A stretch of DNA of 64,000 nucleotides from assembly GCA_031266775.1 (NCBI GenBank), contig JAISAQ010000011.1, positions 1 through 64,000 of the forward strand, written 5' to 3'. The notes below the pieces were generated by a model. The model searched no databases, was not told where the DNA came from, and saw only the letters and a program-made list of their open reading frames with translations. Shown here piece by piece: positions 18,446-28,298 of this stretch. The number at the start of each line of letters is the position of its first letter. The first letter of the stretch is position 1. This stretch comes from Treponema sp. Lineage in GTDB: Bacteria > Spirochaetota > Spirochaetia > Treponematales > Breznakiellaceae. Made by a program: the position numbers and the translations under genes.

Positions 18446-19945
18446 TCATCTCATTCCTCCTGCTGATATTCGGATATAGCCGGTTTTTCCGATTGTCTCA
18501 GCGTCAATGTCATTGACGCTGACAATTTTCACCGTCATGTTGTCGGTAATGTCGTTGGCGTTGACATTCTTGAATGTAACTTTTACACGCTCAATATCTG
18601 TTAAGATATGATCATTACGAATGAGGCGGAAAACATCGCTACTACTATACTCTCTGTAACCTTTTTGGGGTAAATCTTTCCATGCTGTGTTAAAAAAACT
18701 GCTGTTATCAAACCTTGCTTTACTTATACAGATGATTGTTTCCGAAGCAAGCAATTTTCCTTTTTCGTTAAGCAAATCACAAGTAATACTTGTTTGTTTT
18801 GCGGACCTATCAGATCTATACAGTTGGCTACTCGCACTTGGATAATCAGCAAAAACCCTTGAGGTCAAAGGCCATCCTGTAAGCCCCCATTCATCTCGTT
18901 TTCCGGTTGCATCCAAACCGTCAATCAAGTTTTGGACAATTTTCCAGCCGTCTGTCGGGCGAACTTCAATAATAAAAGACATGTCCACTGTCTCACGCGA
19001 GTAATCCACTCTGCCTTGAGTTAACGTAGGGTAATAAACAATTTCCCAAGGAATATGTTTGCTGAAATAATCCTCGGCCTCGGTTAAGAGTTTCTGCCAC
19101 TCTCTGCGACGCTGGATGTCATTCCGCACATCCGCGCCAATGTTGCCGCTGGAAATAGCGGCGCTCGTCACGCTGGCGCGGTTGGCCGCTTCAAGGAGCG
19201 ATGAATCAAATGAAGCGGCTTGGTAATAGCAAGACAAGGCTTCCACCACAGTCCCGCCCTGCTGGGCGGTAATGCCCTGCGCCAAAGCAGTCTGGGCGTT
19301 CACATGATTCGCTGCCGCCGCTCCGGCAAGTTCCGTCTTTGTCCGCTCCGTGGGTTCCACACCCATCTTTTGAAGCAGGTCAAGCGTAGCCCGCCTGACC
19401 CCGGAGAGGTTGTCCAGTTCCGCGAAGGTGCAGGTTCCCGAATACGAGGCCGTCGTCATTTTATCGGCGGTTTTAGTAATCTGAATTTGCAAGGCGTAGC
19501 CCGTGGCGGTTTTGGTGATGTTCCCGCCCATGATGTAATCCGTGGGTGTGAGATGGCCCAAATCCATGCCCTTTTCCGCATTGTCATCATAGTAGCCGGA
19601 AAAAAGTTCGTCGTACTGGTTCTCCAGTTGTACCCTGTCCAATACGCTGATGGCGGAATAACCCGAAAAGTTGCTTACAAATTCGCCCTGTACAAGGGCG
19701 GGCAGGTAGTCCTGATTCGCCGCAAGCCCTTTGCCCTGCGGGGCAAGGATAGCAATACTCAAGCTCTTGCCGCCTTCTCCGGTGTAGTAGGGGTTCGGGG
19801 GCGGCGCGGCTTGGGCTTCCACCACCGTCTGCACCGCCTGAACCGGGGCCTCCGCCCCGTCCGAAACCGCCCCGCTTGGGGTCCCACATCCGCCTATGAG
19901 CAGGGTCAAGGCGGCCAAACCAATGAGGATATGTCTTTTTTTCAT
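18446..19945 (-). CDS. Lipoprotein, CsgG/LpoB-like N-terminal region
   Basis: MKKRHILIGLAALTLLIGGCG lipobox; SIAILAPQGKG...LVQGEFVSNFSGYSAISVLDRVQLE...YIMGGNITKTATGYALQIQITKT. Confidence 0.7.
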   Translation of the reverse strand: MKKRHILIGLAALTLLIGGCGTPSGAVSDGAEAPVQAVQTVVEAQAAPPPNPYYTGEGGKSLSIAILAPQGKGLAANQDYLPALVQGEFVSNFSGYSAISVLDRVQLENQYDELFSGYYDDNAEKGMDLGHLTPTDYIMGGNITKTATGYALQIQITKTADKMTTASYSGTCTFAELDNLSGVRRATLDLLQKMGVEPTERTKTELAGAAAANHVNAQTALAQGITAQQGGTVVEALSCYYQAASFDSSLLEAANRASVTSAAISSGNIGADVRNDIQRRREWQKLLTEAEDYFSKHIPWEIVYYPTLTQGRVDYSRETVDMSFIIEVRPTDGWKIVQNLIDGLDATGKRDEWGLTGWPLTSRVFADYPSASSQLYRSDRSAKQTSITCDLLNEKGKLLASETIICISKARFDNSSFFNTAWKDLPQKGYREYSSSDVFRLIRNDHILTDIERVKVTFKNVNANDITDNMTVKIVSVNDIDAETIGKTGYIRISAGGMR

Positions 19946-20474
19946 ACCAAACTCGGTAAGCATAAAAAACTTACCCGCCTCCTTAATGAAAATACCGGCA
20001 ACCAGTACCGTTTAGCATCGTTTTTTAGTAATAGAATATACCCATTGGAACAATCAAGATCGTTACTGGAAGTGGAGCCAAAAGAGCGGTTGGCGGTTTT
20101 ATGCCAATACCTGTCCGGCCCGGAATACGCTTTATATGGGGTATACTCTGAAGAACCTATACTATATGCGGGGGGGGGTAACGGATAAAAACCTGAAAGC
20201 GGGACATGGAAAGAAGGCACCGGAGAAAGAAGAGGCATACTCTGCCCGGATACGTTCCCTGTCATGGCGTCAGGATATAGTCTGCCGGGAAAATATGCAA
20301 GGGGGCGCATTGAGCCACGTTAAATGAATTCCGCCAGCGCACCGGTATTCCGTCCGAGTCCTCTCCCCCTGTTATAAAAATCAGTACCAACAGAAACCAC
20401 GGCACAACCGATGCTTCCGGCAATCATCTCCGGATAGCGCCTGGCCAGGCTGCACACCAACGGCGCCAGACAGT

Positions 20475-21596
20475 TTATTTAATCGCCGCCCCCGTTTCGG
20501 CATCGAAAAGATGGGTTTTTTCAGAATTAAATTCCAGGTGAATTATCTCGCCGCGCCTGAAAAACACCTCTTCCACAGTAGTAAGATTCAGATGTTCCTC
20601 TCCAACCCTGATACTGACCCGGCGTTCATCCCCAAAGTTCTCATAAACTGCCACAGGAACGGGTGTGCTGGAAGCCTTGCCGGTAATAAGGACATCTACC
20701 GGCCTAACGCCGAGGGTCAGCTTCATACCGTCGGAAACAGCATTATTGTACCGCTCGGGAACCCTTACCCGCAGATCGCTTCCAATAAAAGTAAAGAAGA
20801 AACCTTCCTGGGTTTTTGCGATAACTGAACAGAGCAGATTCATCGGCGGTTCCCCAATAAACCCCGCCACAAATTCGTTTACCGGATCATCGTAAACTTC
20901 AAGGGGAGTTCCCATTTGCTGCAATTCACCGTCCTTCATAATGACAATCGTATCCGCCAGGGACATGGCTTCGATCTGATCGTGGGTAACAATGATTGTG
21001 GTACATTCGATTTCCCGGTGCATACGCTTGATTTCCTGCCTCAGAGTCTGCCTCATCTTGCCGTCAAGATGCGAAAGGGGTTCGTCAAGCAGCAGGAGTC
21101 CCGGCTGCCGTATAATGGCCCGGGCAATGTTTACCCGCTGTTTTTGCCCGCCCGACAGGGCGCTCGGTTTCATGGCCAATAGTTCATCGACCTTGAGCAG
21201 GGGCGCTACCCGGTCTATGGACTTCTTTATGTCACCGGAGTGCATCCCCTTTGCTTTAAGATTAAACGCCAAGTTTTCATAAACCGAAAGGGGCGGATAA
21301 AGGGCGTAATCCTCAAAGGCCAGGCCAATATGCCGGTCTTTGGGCAAAAGTTCATTGATGCACACATCATCAATAAACATCTTCCCCGTGGTTATTTTTT
21401 CAAGACCCGCAATCATACGCAGGGTTGTTGATTTTCCGCAGCCTGAAGGACCCAGAATGCCGATGAACGAATGATCGCCGCACGCGAAAGAAAGATCCTT
21501 TACCGCGTAATCATTTACCTTTTGGGGTTTCCCAAATATTTTTTTGGTATTGTCTTCGTATCGTTTATAGATGTTTTGCAGGGTTAAACGCGCCAC
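20475..21596 (-). CDS. Sugar ABC transporter ATP-binding protein (MalK/UgpC type)
   Basis: GPSGCGKSTTLRMIAGLE, LSGGQKQRVNIARAI, LLLDEPLSHLD; TOBE-like C-terminus. Confidence 0.93.
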   Translation of the reverse strand: MARLTLQNIYKRYEDNTKKIFGKPQKVNDYAVKDLSFACGDHSFIGILGPSGCGKSTTLRMIAGLEKITTGKMFIDDVCINELLPKDRHIGLAFEDYALYPPLSVYENLAFNLKAKGMHSGDIKKSIDRVAPLLKVDELLAMKPSALSGGQKQRVNIARAIIRQPGLLLLDEPLSHLDGKMRQTLRQEIKRMHREIECTTIIVTHDQIEAMSLADTIVIMKDGELQQMGTPLEVYDDPVNEFVAGFIGEPPMNLLCSVIAKTQEGFFFTFIGSDLRVRVPERYNNAVSDGMKLTLGVRPVDVLITGKASSTPVPVAVYENFGDERRVSIRVGEEHLNLTTVEEVFFRRGEIIHLEFNSEKTHLFDAETGAAIK

Positions 21597-21622
21597 TCTT
21601 TTCTCCTTTGCGGGTTTCGCGT

Positions 21623-22750
21623 TTACGCGTACCGCTGTATGCCGCTCCGGGTTATAAACGCCTCTGTTTCCGCGTTGAAATACAGCGCGTTTTTCATGTT
21701 GAATTTGAGGTACACCGTCTGGTCAAGATCGGCGCTGATGTTGTTAGCGGCGGCGATCCGAATTCTTGAACCTTTTATATCAACGGTCATAATTACCTTG
21801 TTTCCGATTGGTTCAAAAGCATAAATATTCCCTTTAATCCAGTTTGAATCCTGAGAAGAAAAGTTAAAGGAAATATCGACACCCCGTATACCCATATCAA
21901 CTTTTGTTATGTTTGCGTTTTTCAATGCTTCAGCCGCGTCCGCTTCGGGCATCAGCAATGTTTTCTGATCCTGAACACGCAGCTTTATCGTACCGCCTTC
22001 CGAAACAAGTTCCGCCGGAACAAGATTAATCTCAGGCTCGCCAAAAAGCCGGGCGACAAATTCATTTTTCGGCGTGTAGTACATTTGCAGCGAAGTTCCA
22101 AGCTGTTCGATTTTCCCCTTATTGAGGACCGCGATACGATCCGCCAAAGACATGGCTTCCATAAAATCATGGGTAACATAGATAGTCGTCGTGTTAAAAG
22201 CGCTTTGCATTTCCTTTAGTTCGCTGCGCATAAAATGCCGCAGTTTCGCGTCCAGGTGTGCAAGGGGTTCATCCATAAGAAATACCACCGGGTCCCGTAC
22301 CAGACAACGGCCGATTGCTACCCGCTGCCTTTGGCCGTTGGAAAGCTGGCTTGGTTTCCGTTCATAGAGCCCGTCTATATGCAGCATTGTAACAACCTTT
22401 TCAACTGCCTGTTTTATATACGCCTCGTCCTTGCGGTACAGCTTGCTCCGCAGGGGAAAGGCGATATTGTCATAGACGCTCATGTGCGGATAAAGAGCAT
22501 AATTTTCAAAAACCATCGACACATTACGGTACATAGGTTCTATAAGGTTGACAATGTTGCCGCCTATCTTTACGAGTCCTTCCTGGGGGAATTCAATACC
22601 CGCGATGATTTTAAGTGTTGTGGTCTTTCCCGCCCCGGCCTGGCCAAAGAGAACAAAAAACTCGTAGTCTTTTATATGCAGGCTCAATTTGTCTACCGCG
22701 ACAGTATCTTTATACTTTTTGGTAATATCTATCAGTTCAATTTCCGCCAT
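21623..22750 (-). CDS. Sugar ABC transporter ATP-binding protein, second tandem subunit
   Basis: GQAGAGKTTTLKIIAG, LSNGQRQRVAIGR, FLMDEPLAHLD. Confidence 0.93.
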   Translation of the reverse strand: MAEIELIDITKKYKDTVAVDKLSLHIKDYEFFVLFGQAGAGKTTTLKIIAGIEFPQEGLVKIGGNIVNLIEPMYRNVSMVFENYALYPHMSVYDNIAFPLRSKLYRKDEAYIKQAVEKVVTMLHIDGLYERKPSQLSNGQRQRVAIGRCLVRDPVVFLMDEPLAHLDAKLRHFMRSELKEMQSAFNTTTIYVTHDFMEAMSLADRIAVLNKGKIEQLGTSLQMYYTPKNEFVARLFGEPEINLVPAELVSEGGTIKLRVQDQKTLLMPEADAAEALKNANITKVDMGIRGVDISFNFSSQDSNWIKGNIYAFEPIGNKVIMTVDIKGSRIRIAAANNISADLDQTVYLKFNMKNALYFNAETEAFITRSGIQRYA

Positions 22751-22761
22751 AGATCCTCCTG

Positions 22762-23628
22762 TTAACCTTTAACCGCACCGAAACTTAAGCCCCGAACCAA
22801 GTGCTTCTGAATAAAAAGACAAATGACTATTTCAGGCAGTACGGCAATAATCGCCGCTACCGCGACCTGCCCATAATGTACAGAATCGGACGCTAAAAAC
22901 CTGAGAGACGTGATAGTAATGGTTTGTACATGAACGCCCGAAAGGATAAGCGGAAAAGTAAAACTGTTCCACGCAAAAATAAAGGCAAGCAGGCTCGCCG
23001 CCACCAGTCCCGGTTTGATGAGGGGAAGCAGGATTCTAAAAAAAACCTCATACCAGGCATATCCGTCAAGCTGGGCGGCTTGTTCTATTTCCACATTGAT
23101 ATCTTCGAAATAACCCCGTACAACCCAGATGAGCAGGGGCATGGTAATAAGCTGATACACCCATATAAGGCCAAAATACGTATCGTAAAGACCGATGCGC
23201 TGGAAAATCATAAATACCGGGAGTATTACTAAAATCTCCGGCGCAAATTTAAAAGAGAGAATCTGGAAGGCCCAGCCTTCCTTGTTTTTGAAATCATACC
23301 GGGCAAAGGCATAGGCCGCAGGCACTCCGGCAATCGCGGTTAAAAGGATAGCGCCGCCCGAAACAACAAAATTCTGGAAAAATGCCTTGATATAATTGGA
23401 ATCCGGGCGGAAAAGCACTATTGAATAATTTGAAAGAGTCGGCGTAAATTTAAACACCGTACTTACTACTTCCGCATCGGACTTGAGGGAACAGATAAAC
23501 ATCCAGAACAAAGGAAAAACGGCAAATATCAGCCAAACGGTCAATACCAAATAGCGAAAGATATTTGCTACCCTGCCAATGGTTTTCTTTCTTTTTGTCG
23601 CCTTTTCCAACATGGTAATATTGTCCAT
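22762..23628 (-). CDS. Carbohydrate ABC transporter permease (MalG type)
   Basis: EAAQLDGYAWYEVFFRILLPLIKPGL EAA loop. Confidence 0.93.
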   Translation of the reverse strand: MDNITMLEKATKRKKTIGRVANIFRYLVLTVWLIFAVFPLFWMFICSLKSDAEVVSTVFKFTPTLSNYSIVLFRPDSNYIKAFFQNFVVSGGAILLTAIAGVPAAYAFARYDFKNKEGWAFQILSFKFAPEILVILPVFMIFQRIGLYDTYFGLIWVYQLITMPLLIWVVRGYFEDINVEIEQAAQLDGYAWYEVFFRILLPLIKPGLVAASLLAFIFAWNSFTFPLILSGVHVQTITITSLRFLASDSVHYGQVAVAAIIAVLPEIVICLFIQKHLVRGLSFGAVKG

Positions 23629-23637
23629 ACCCGCTCC

Positions 23638-24567
23638 TTACAGACCCGCCGCTTCTTTGGCGTACTTGCGCTGTTTTTTAACTATCCAGTTAGCTGTAAT
23701 ATTTACGACCAGCCAAAGTATCAAAAGATACGGCATGGCCCGGGCAAGCCTCTGATAGGTAAAGGCCGTCAGATAACTCGTAATCGATATGTTCATTAGG
23801 GTATTGCCGGGCCCGCCTTTTGTAGTTGCAAAGATAATGCCGAATTCCTGCAAAGAGGCCATTGCCCGGAACAGGACGGCGATATATATATAGGGCTTTA
23901 ACATGGGAAGCGTTAATGTCTTAAAGGTAAACCATCCGCCTGCCCCGTCCACCTGCGCAGCCTCAAAAGGAGACTTTGGAAGGGACTGGATACCCGCAAG
24001 TACGAGGAGCATCATAAAAGGAGTGTTTACCCAGGCGTCTATAAACACAACGGTAAACATGGCGGTTTTTGGAGAAGCGGCCCAGGGAAAGTTGAAAATT
24101 CCCAGGATATTTAAAAATTTTTCCACAACGCCAACCGAGTTGGAGAGCATAAGCTGCCAGATAAGGACCGCTATGGCAGGGGCCACCATAAGGGGAAACA
24201 TAAATACCACTTTAAGAATACGGCTGTACCGGTTGTCCTTCCGCAAAAGGAAAGCTATCCCCATCCCCAGGAGGAGTTCCGCCCCTGTGGAACTGCCCGC
24301 ATAAACAAGGGTCACAAAAAACGCGTGATAAAATTCAGGATCCGTAAACATATTGATCCAGTTTCCCAGCCCAATAAGCCGCCACCGGTCCATCGGCAGC
24401 CTGTATGACGCATTGGTAAACGAAAGAATTATAGCGATAATAAAAGGGATCATGATCCCTATCAGAATAATCATCCCCGGCAGTATAATATAGTATGGCC
24501 GCATTCGTATCTTTTTGGGTAATTCGTTGTAGTTTATTGTTGCGGCGTCCGGTTTGCTTTTTCCCAT
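23638..24567 (-). CDS. Carbohydrate ABC transporter permease (MalF type)
   Basis: EAAQVDGAGGWFTFKTLTLPMLKPYI EAA loop. Confidence 0.93.
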   Translation of the reverse strand: MGKSKPDAATINYNELPKKIRMRPYYIILPGMIILIGIMIPFIIAIILSFTNASYRLPMDRWRLIGLGNWINMFTDPEFYHAFFVTLVYAGSSTGAELLLGMGIAFLLRKDNRYSRILKVVFMFPLMVAPAIAVLIWQLMLSNSVGVVEKFLNILGIFNFPWAASPKTAMFTVVFIDAWVNTPFMMLLVLAGIQSLPKSPFEAAQVDGAGGWFTFKTLTLPMLKPYIYIAVLFRAMASLQEFGIIFATTKGGPGNTLMNISITSYLTAFTYQRLARAMPYLLILWLVVNITANWIVKKQRKYAKEAAGL

Positions 24568-24611
24568 GTAAATCCCCTTTAACAGGCCCGATAATAACGT
24601 TTTTTATAAGA

Positions 24612-24649
24612 GCCGGTTTTAAAACTCAGGCGAGTTTTAAAACCGGCTT
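24612..24649. terminator. Perfect 17-bp stem hairpin between the SBP and permease genes
   Basis: AGCCGGTTTTAAAACTC-AGGC-GAGTTTTAAAACCGGCT. Confidence 0.8.
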
Positions 24650-24759
24650 AAGGAAACGCGATCTAAAAATTGACCTTTTCCACCCAATAATGATACCTTG
24701 AGGCTACAGCCGGGGCATCATCATTCTCTCTGGCTCTCAGCCATACAGAGAAAACTGAT

Positions 24760-26154
24760 TTATTCCTGGACCATTCTGTCCTGAAGGACTTTCAAGGCGT
24801 CTAACCCATCCTTTACCGTTCGGTATTTACCGCCGGCCACAAGGTCCTGGAGGGTGGCGGCCCATTCATAGGTAGTCTGGAAAAAGGCCGGCTGCGGGGT
24901 GAACTGAATCGTGGTGTTGGGAACGGTCTTCTGCCACGCCTCGTACCAGCCCGGCAGCCTGGAGATTTTCGCCTGGAAGGCGGGATCGTTGTACACGGAG
25001 GTCCGGGTGGGATCCATGTTGTTTGAATCAACGGACGCGGAACGGAGAAACTCCTTGCTGCTGAAATACTGCAGGAAGAGCCATGCGGCGACTTTGTTCT
25101 TGGAATAGGAATTCATCGCCATCGACCAGATCCAGTAGTTGGAATTCAATTTGTCCCCCGGCCTTGCAACCGGTGAAGTAGCATAGGCGATATAAGGAGA
25201 TTCAGGCATATTCTTCAGGACGGTCTGGGCCATGACGTTGGAAGCGTCCCAGAACATAGCGGCCTGCCCGTTCTCCAGATCGACTTCGCAGTCATACCAG
25301 TACTTGCTCGACCACTGGGAAGAACCGCCGCGTTTCACCAGATCGACAAAAAATTCGTTCATCCTCACCGACTCGGGGGAATTCACCCTGGATACCAGTT
25401 TTCCGCCTTCAGCGACAAAGTCTTTGGCGCCGAAACTTACGGAGGTACTCATATACGCGGGATGAATAGTTCCCCAGTCACGGGCGCCCCGGACGGCGAT
25501 AGCATAGGAACCGGGCCCATTCCAGCCCTGGAGCTTGTCACAGGCGGCCAGAAGCTCGTTGTAGGTTTCGGGAACCTTGGTGATGCCGGCCTTCTCGAAG
25601 GCCCTTTTGTTGTACCCAAGCAGGTAAAGCTCCATCCCCAGAGGAATAGCCAGGTGTGCTCCGGAACCCACCGCATGACCGGCCACGCCGTCCCATTTCA
25701 GGGAATTAAAGGCGCTTTGCACGAAATCACCCGCGTCATAATTGCTGTTGGTAAGGGACGAATTGTTAAGGTAATTATCAAGCGGTTCGACATTGCCGGC
25801 AGTGTAATAGTCCCACAACTGATAGACCCCCGACATAAAGAGATCGGGCGTACCCGAGCGGCTGGACAGAGCATTGGAGACCTGATCAAAATAGTTGGCC
25901 TCCGGCGTAACCTGGGTGTTTACCTTGATACCGGTAAGGGTCTGGAAATCGTTGAGTTTCGCGACAATGGATTCCTGGGTGGGGTGCTGGACCATATATA
26001 CGGTGATTTCCGCACCCGCCGCCCGTTTCCAGTCAAAAGCCCCCGTGGCTGAAACTGCCGCATTGCTGCCGCCGCTGCCCTGTCCTCCGCCGGCGGCAAA
26101 CACTACGCCTGCCATAACCAGCAGAAGGAATCCGACCATCAATACTTTCTTCAT
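24760..26154 (-). CDS. Extracellular solute-binding protein, family 1
   Basis: Signal peptide; EITVYMVQHPTQESIVAKLNDFQTLTGIKVNTQ; first gene of the ABC operon. Confidence 0.9.
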   Translation of the reverse strand: MKKVLMVGFLLLVMAGVVFAAGGGQGSGGSNAAVSATGAFDWKRAAGAEITVYMVQHPTQESIVAKLNDFQTLTGIKVNTQVTPEANYFDQVSNALSSRSGTPDLFMSGVYQLWDYYTAGNVEPLDNYLNNSSLTNSNYDAGDFVQSAFNSLKWDGVAGHAVGSGAHLAIPLGMELYLLGYNKRAFEKAGITKVPETYNELLAACDKLQGWNGPGSYAIAVRGARDWGTIHPAYMSTSVSFGAKDFVAEGGKLVSRVNSPESVRMNEFFVDLVKRGGSSQWSSKYWYDCEVDLENGQAAMFWDASNVMAQTVLKNMPESPYIAYATSPVARPGDKLNSNYWIWSMAMNSYSKNKVAAWLFLQYFSSKEFLRSASVDSNNMDPTRTSVYNDPAFQAKISRLPGWYEAWQKTVPNTTIQFTPQPAFFQTTYEWAATLQDLVAGGKYRTVKDGLDALKVLQDRMVQE

Positions 26155-26376
26155 CTTTTACCCCTTTGCCCGCTCTTTTTATTCCGCGGACTTACGAATA
26201 AATTTATGATAAACCTTCCCTTACAACCAAACAACTAAAATCTTTTTCTATTTTTTAGCTGTTTTTTTCAACCGGCGGAAAAAACGGGGAATAACGAAGG
26301 ATATTTTTATAATTTTTTTCAATAATTTATCTGATTTAACAAAAACCAGAAAAAATTTACGAATTTCCGCAAATTT

Positions 26377-28128
26377 CTATTTTACCGGCTGATACCGCCG
26401 TACCGGAAAACGTAAATACGCTACGGTTTCCATACCGGTACCTCCAGAATATATCAAAGTAGCCTGATCCCCAAACTGGAGACGGATCCGTTCGCGGATA
26501 TTGTTGATCCCTATGCTGCTAAAAGGCTTGTCCTGTTCCATACCCCGGTTTACCTTGTCCAGAGTTTCCCGGTCCATATAGTTGCCGTTGTTGATTACCT
26601 CAAGGCAAAGGATTTCTCCGTTTATAGCGGAACGAATAATTATTTTACCGCCGCTTTCTATATCGTCAAAACCGTGGATAAGACAGTTTTCCACCAGCGG
26701 CTGAAGAATAAAACGGGACACCTCGCAGTGTTCGGTTTCTTTTGTGATTTCGGTTTTGAATTCAAAAATATCGCCATAGCGGTATTTTTGTATACCCACA
26801 TAGTTGCCGACGCTTTCAACTTCCTCGCCCAGAGTCGCCAGAGTGCTGGAAGACAAGTTGTACTTTAACAGGTTAATAAGCGAAGAACACATGGACGCAA
26901 TATTATGTATTTCCTGAAGATTTGCGAGAAATTTTATGGAATCAAGGGTGTTATATAAAAAATGCGGGTTTATCTGGGAACGTAATATTTCAAGCTTTAG
27001 TTCATTCTGCCGTTTTTGCTCAATCAGTTCCCGCTCCAAATTGGCATTTATCTGATCCATGACCAGATTGAAGGTATGTCCAAGCTGTCCCATCTCATCA
27101 TTTGTCCGGATGGCAACCCGGAAGGACAGATCCCCGCTTTCGATGCGTTTGCAGGCGTCAAAGAGGAGCTTTACCGGCTTGGTCAATATGTGCGACATAA
27201 AGATGCTGAATATAAGAATAATAATAATTGAGATGATAAAAACAATGGTAAAAAACCGCTGGGTTTTAAGGGTATCCGCGGTTATATATTTAGTATCCGC
27301 AATTTTAATAAAACGCCAGCTAACAACCCCGGATGTCTGGGAGACAATAAAACTATCGGTATCAAAAACTTTTCCCTCAATCACGATCTCGTCCGCGGTA
27401 ATAAGCTCGGGATAATCGGCAAGTACGGAATCAAAGGATATAAACGCCGGATAATGATAAATGATCCTTCCTGATGGATCGATGAGAAGAATTTTTTCGT
27501 TATTACTGGTGGGCGTAAGGATAAACATCTCCTGAAACAGCGAATAATTAAGACCCATATAAAGTTGTCCAAGCAGCTTTTCTTCTTTAACATTATAGAT
27601 TGGCCAGACACCGGTTAAAATGTCCCGGGGGGCATAGGGAGGGGAAAAATCGGAATCATAGGTATCAACAAAATAGCTTTTGTACATGCCGGAATTAAAA
27701 TAGTGTTCGTAATTCCGGTAGAGATCCTCAAAAAAAACACGTTTAAGGGCAACATTGCTTGATTGGAACTGTCCTCCGTCCCCGGCAATGCTTATGTTTC
27801 CCAGAAACGGCTGGATCTCCTTTAAGGATTGAAGATATACGTTCATGGAAAAATCATCCCGGCCGGGCGGCGGTTGTTCGTCTGAGGTAAGCGCCTTAAT
27901 AACCTCCGGCCTTGAACCAATAATTCTGGCAGTATCGTCGATAATGCCCATGATAAAGTCAAACTGCTCCCTAGTCCGGGTTGACGCCTGTATAAGAGAA
28001 TTAATCTCGTTGCGTTTGAGGGAACTGGCGTAAGAAGTCATGACCACAATGGACATGATCATCAAAATCATGCTGCTTAGGGCAAGAAACCCTAAAAATA
28101 TTTTATGACTTACCCTGCGTATTTGCAT
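26377..28128 (-). CDS. YesM-like sensor histidine kinase (HAMP + His_kinase)
   Basis: QINPHFLYNTLDSIKFLANLQ, GIGL-type ATPase region (SSIGINNIRERIRLQFG). Confidence 0.92.
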   Translation of the reverse strand: MQIRRVSHKIFLGFLALSSMILMIMSIVVMTSYASSLKRNEINSLIQASTRTREQFDFIMGIIDDTARIIGSRPEVIKALTSDEQPPPGRDDFSMNVYLQSLKEIQPFLGNISIAGDGGQFQSSNVALKRVFFEDLYRNYEHYFNSGMYKSYFVDTYDSDFSPPYAPRDILTGVWPIYNVKEEKLLGQLYMGLNYSLFQEMFILTPTSNNEKILLIDPSGRIIYHYPAFISFDSVLADYPELITADEIVIEGKVFDTDSFIVSQTSGVVSWRFIKIADTKYITADTLKTQRFFTIVFIISIIIILIFSIFMSHILTKPVKLLFDACKRIESGDLSFRVAIRTNDEMGQLGHTFNLVMDQINANLERELIEQKRQNELKLEILRSQINPHFLYNTLDSIKFLANLQEIHNIASMCSSLINLLKYNLSSSTLATLGEEVESVGNYVGIQKYRYGDIFEFKTEITKETEHCEVSRFILQPLVENCLIHGFDDIESGGKIIIRSAINGEILCLEVINNGNYMDRETLDKVNRGMEQDKPFSSIGINNIRERIRLQFGDQATLIYSGGTGMETVAYLRFPVRRYQPVK

Positions 28129-28298
28129 GTTTTCAACCTCCTGCCTGTATGATATACTGATTTCAGAAATTTTTCACCTTGTTTTTTATTCAATAGGGCC
28201 TAATACCCAAAGCCCGCTTATGCGGGAGAACCTCTTGACCGGTTCAATTCGTGCGCCGGCGACGGGGGCAGGAATTGAAAATTGAGGGGTAATTAAGG

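Noticed and set aside
19220-20188. 322-aa plus-strand ORF opposite the CsgG-like lipoprotein
   Set aside because: Shadow ORF; its tail runs into the intergenic poly-G region
20320-20477. ~50-codon minus-strand open frame (LVCSLARRYPEMIAGSIGCAVVSVGTDFYNRGRGLGRNTGALAEFI) after the ABC ATPase
   Set aside because: No ATG or SD, no family recognised; may be a decayed gene tail but cannot be supported
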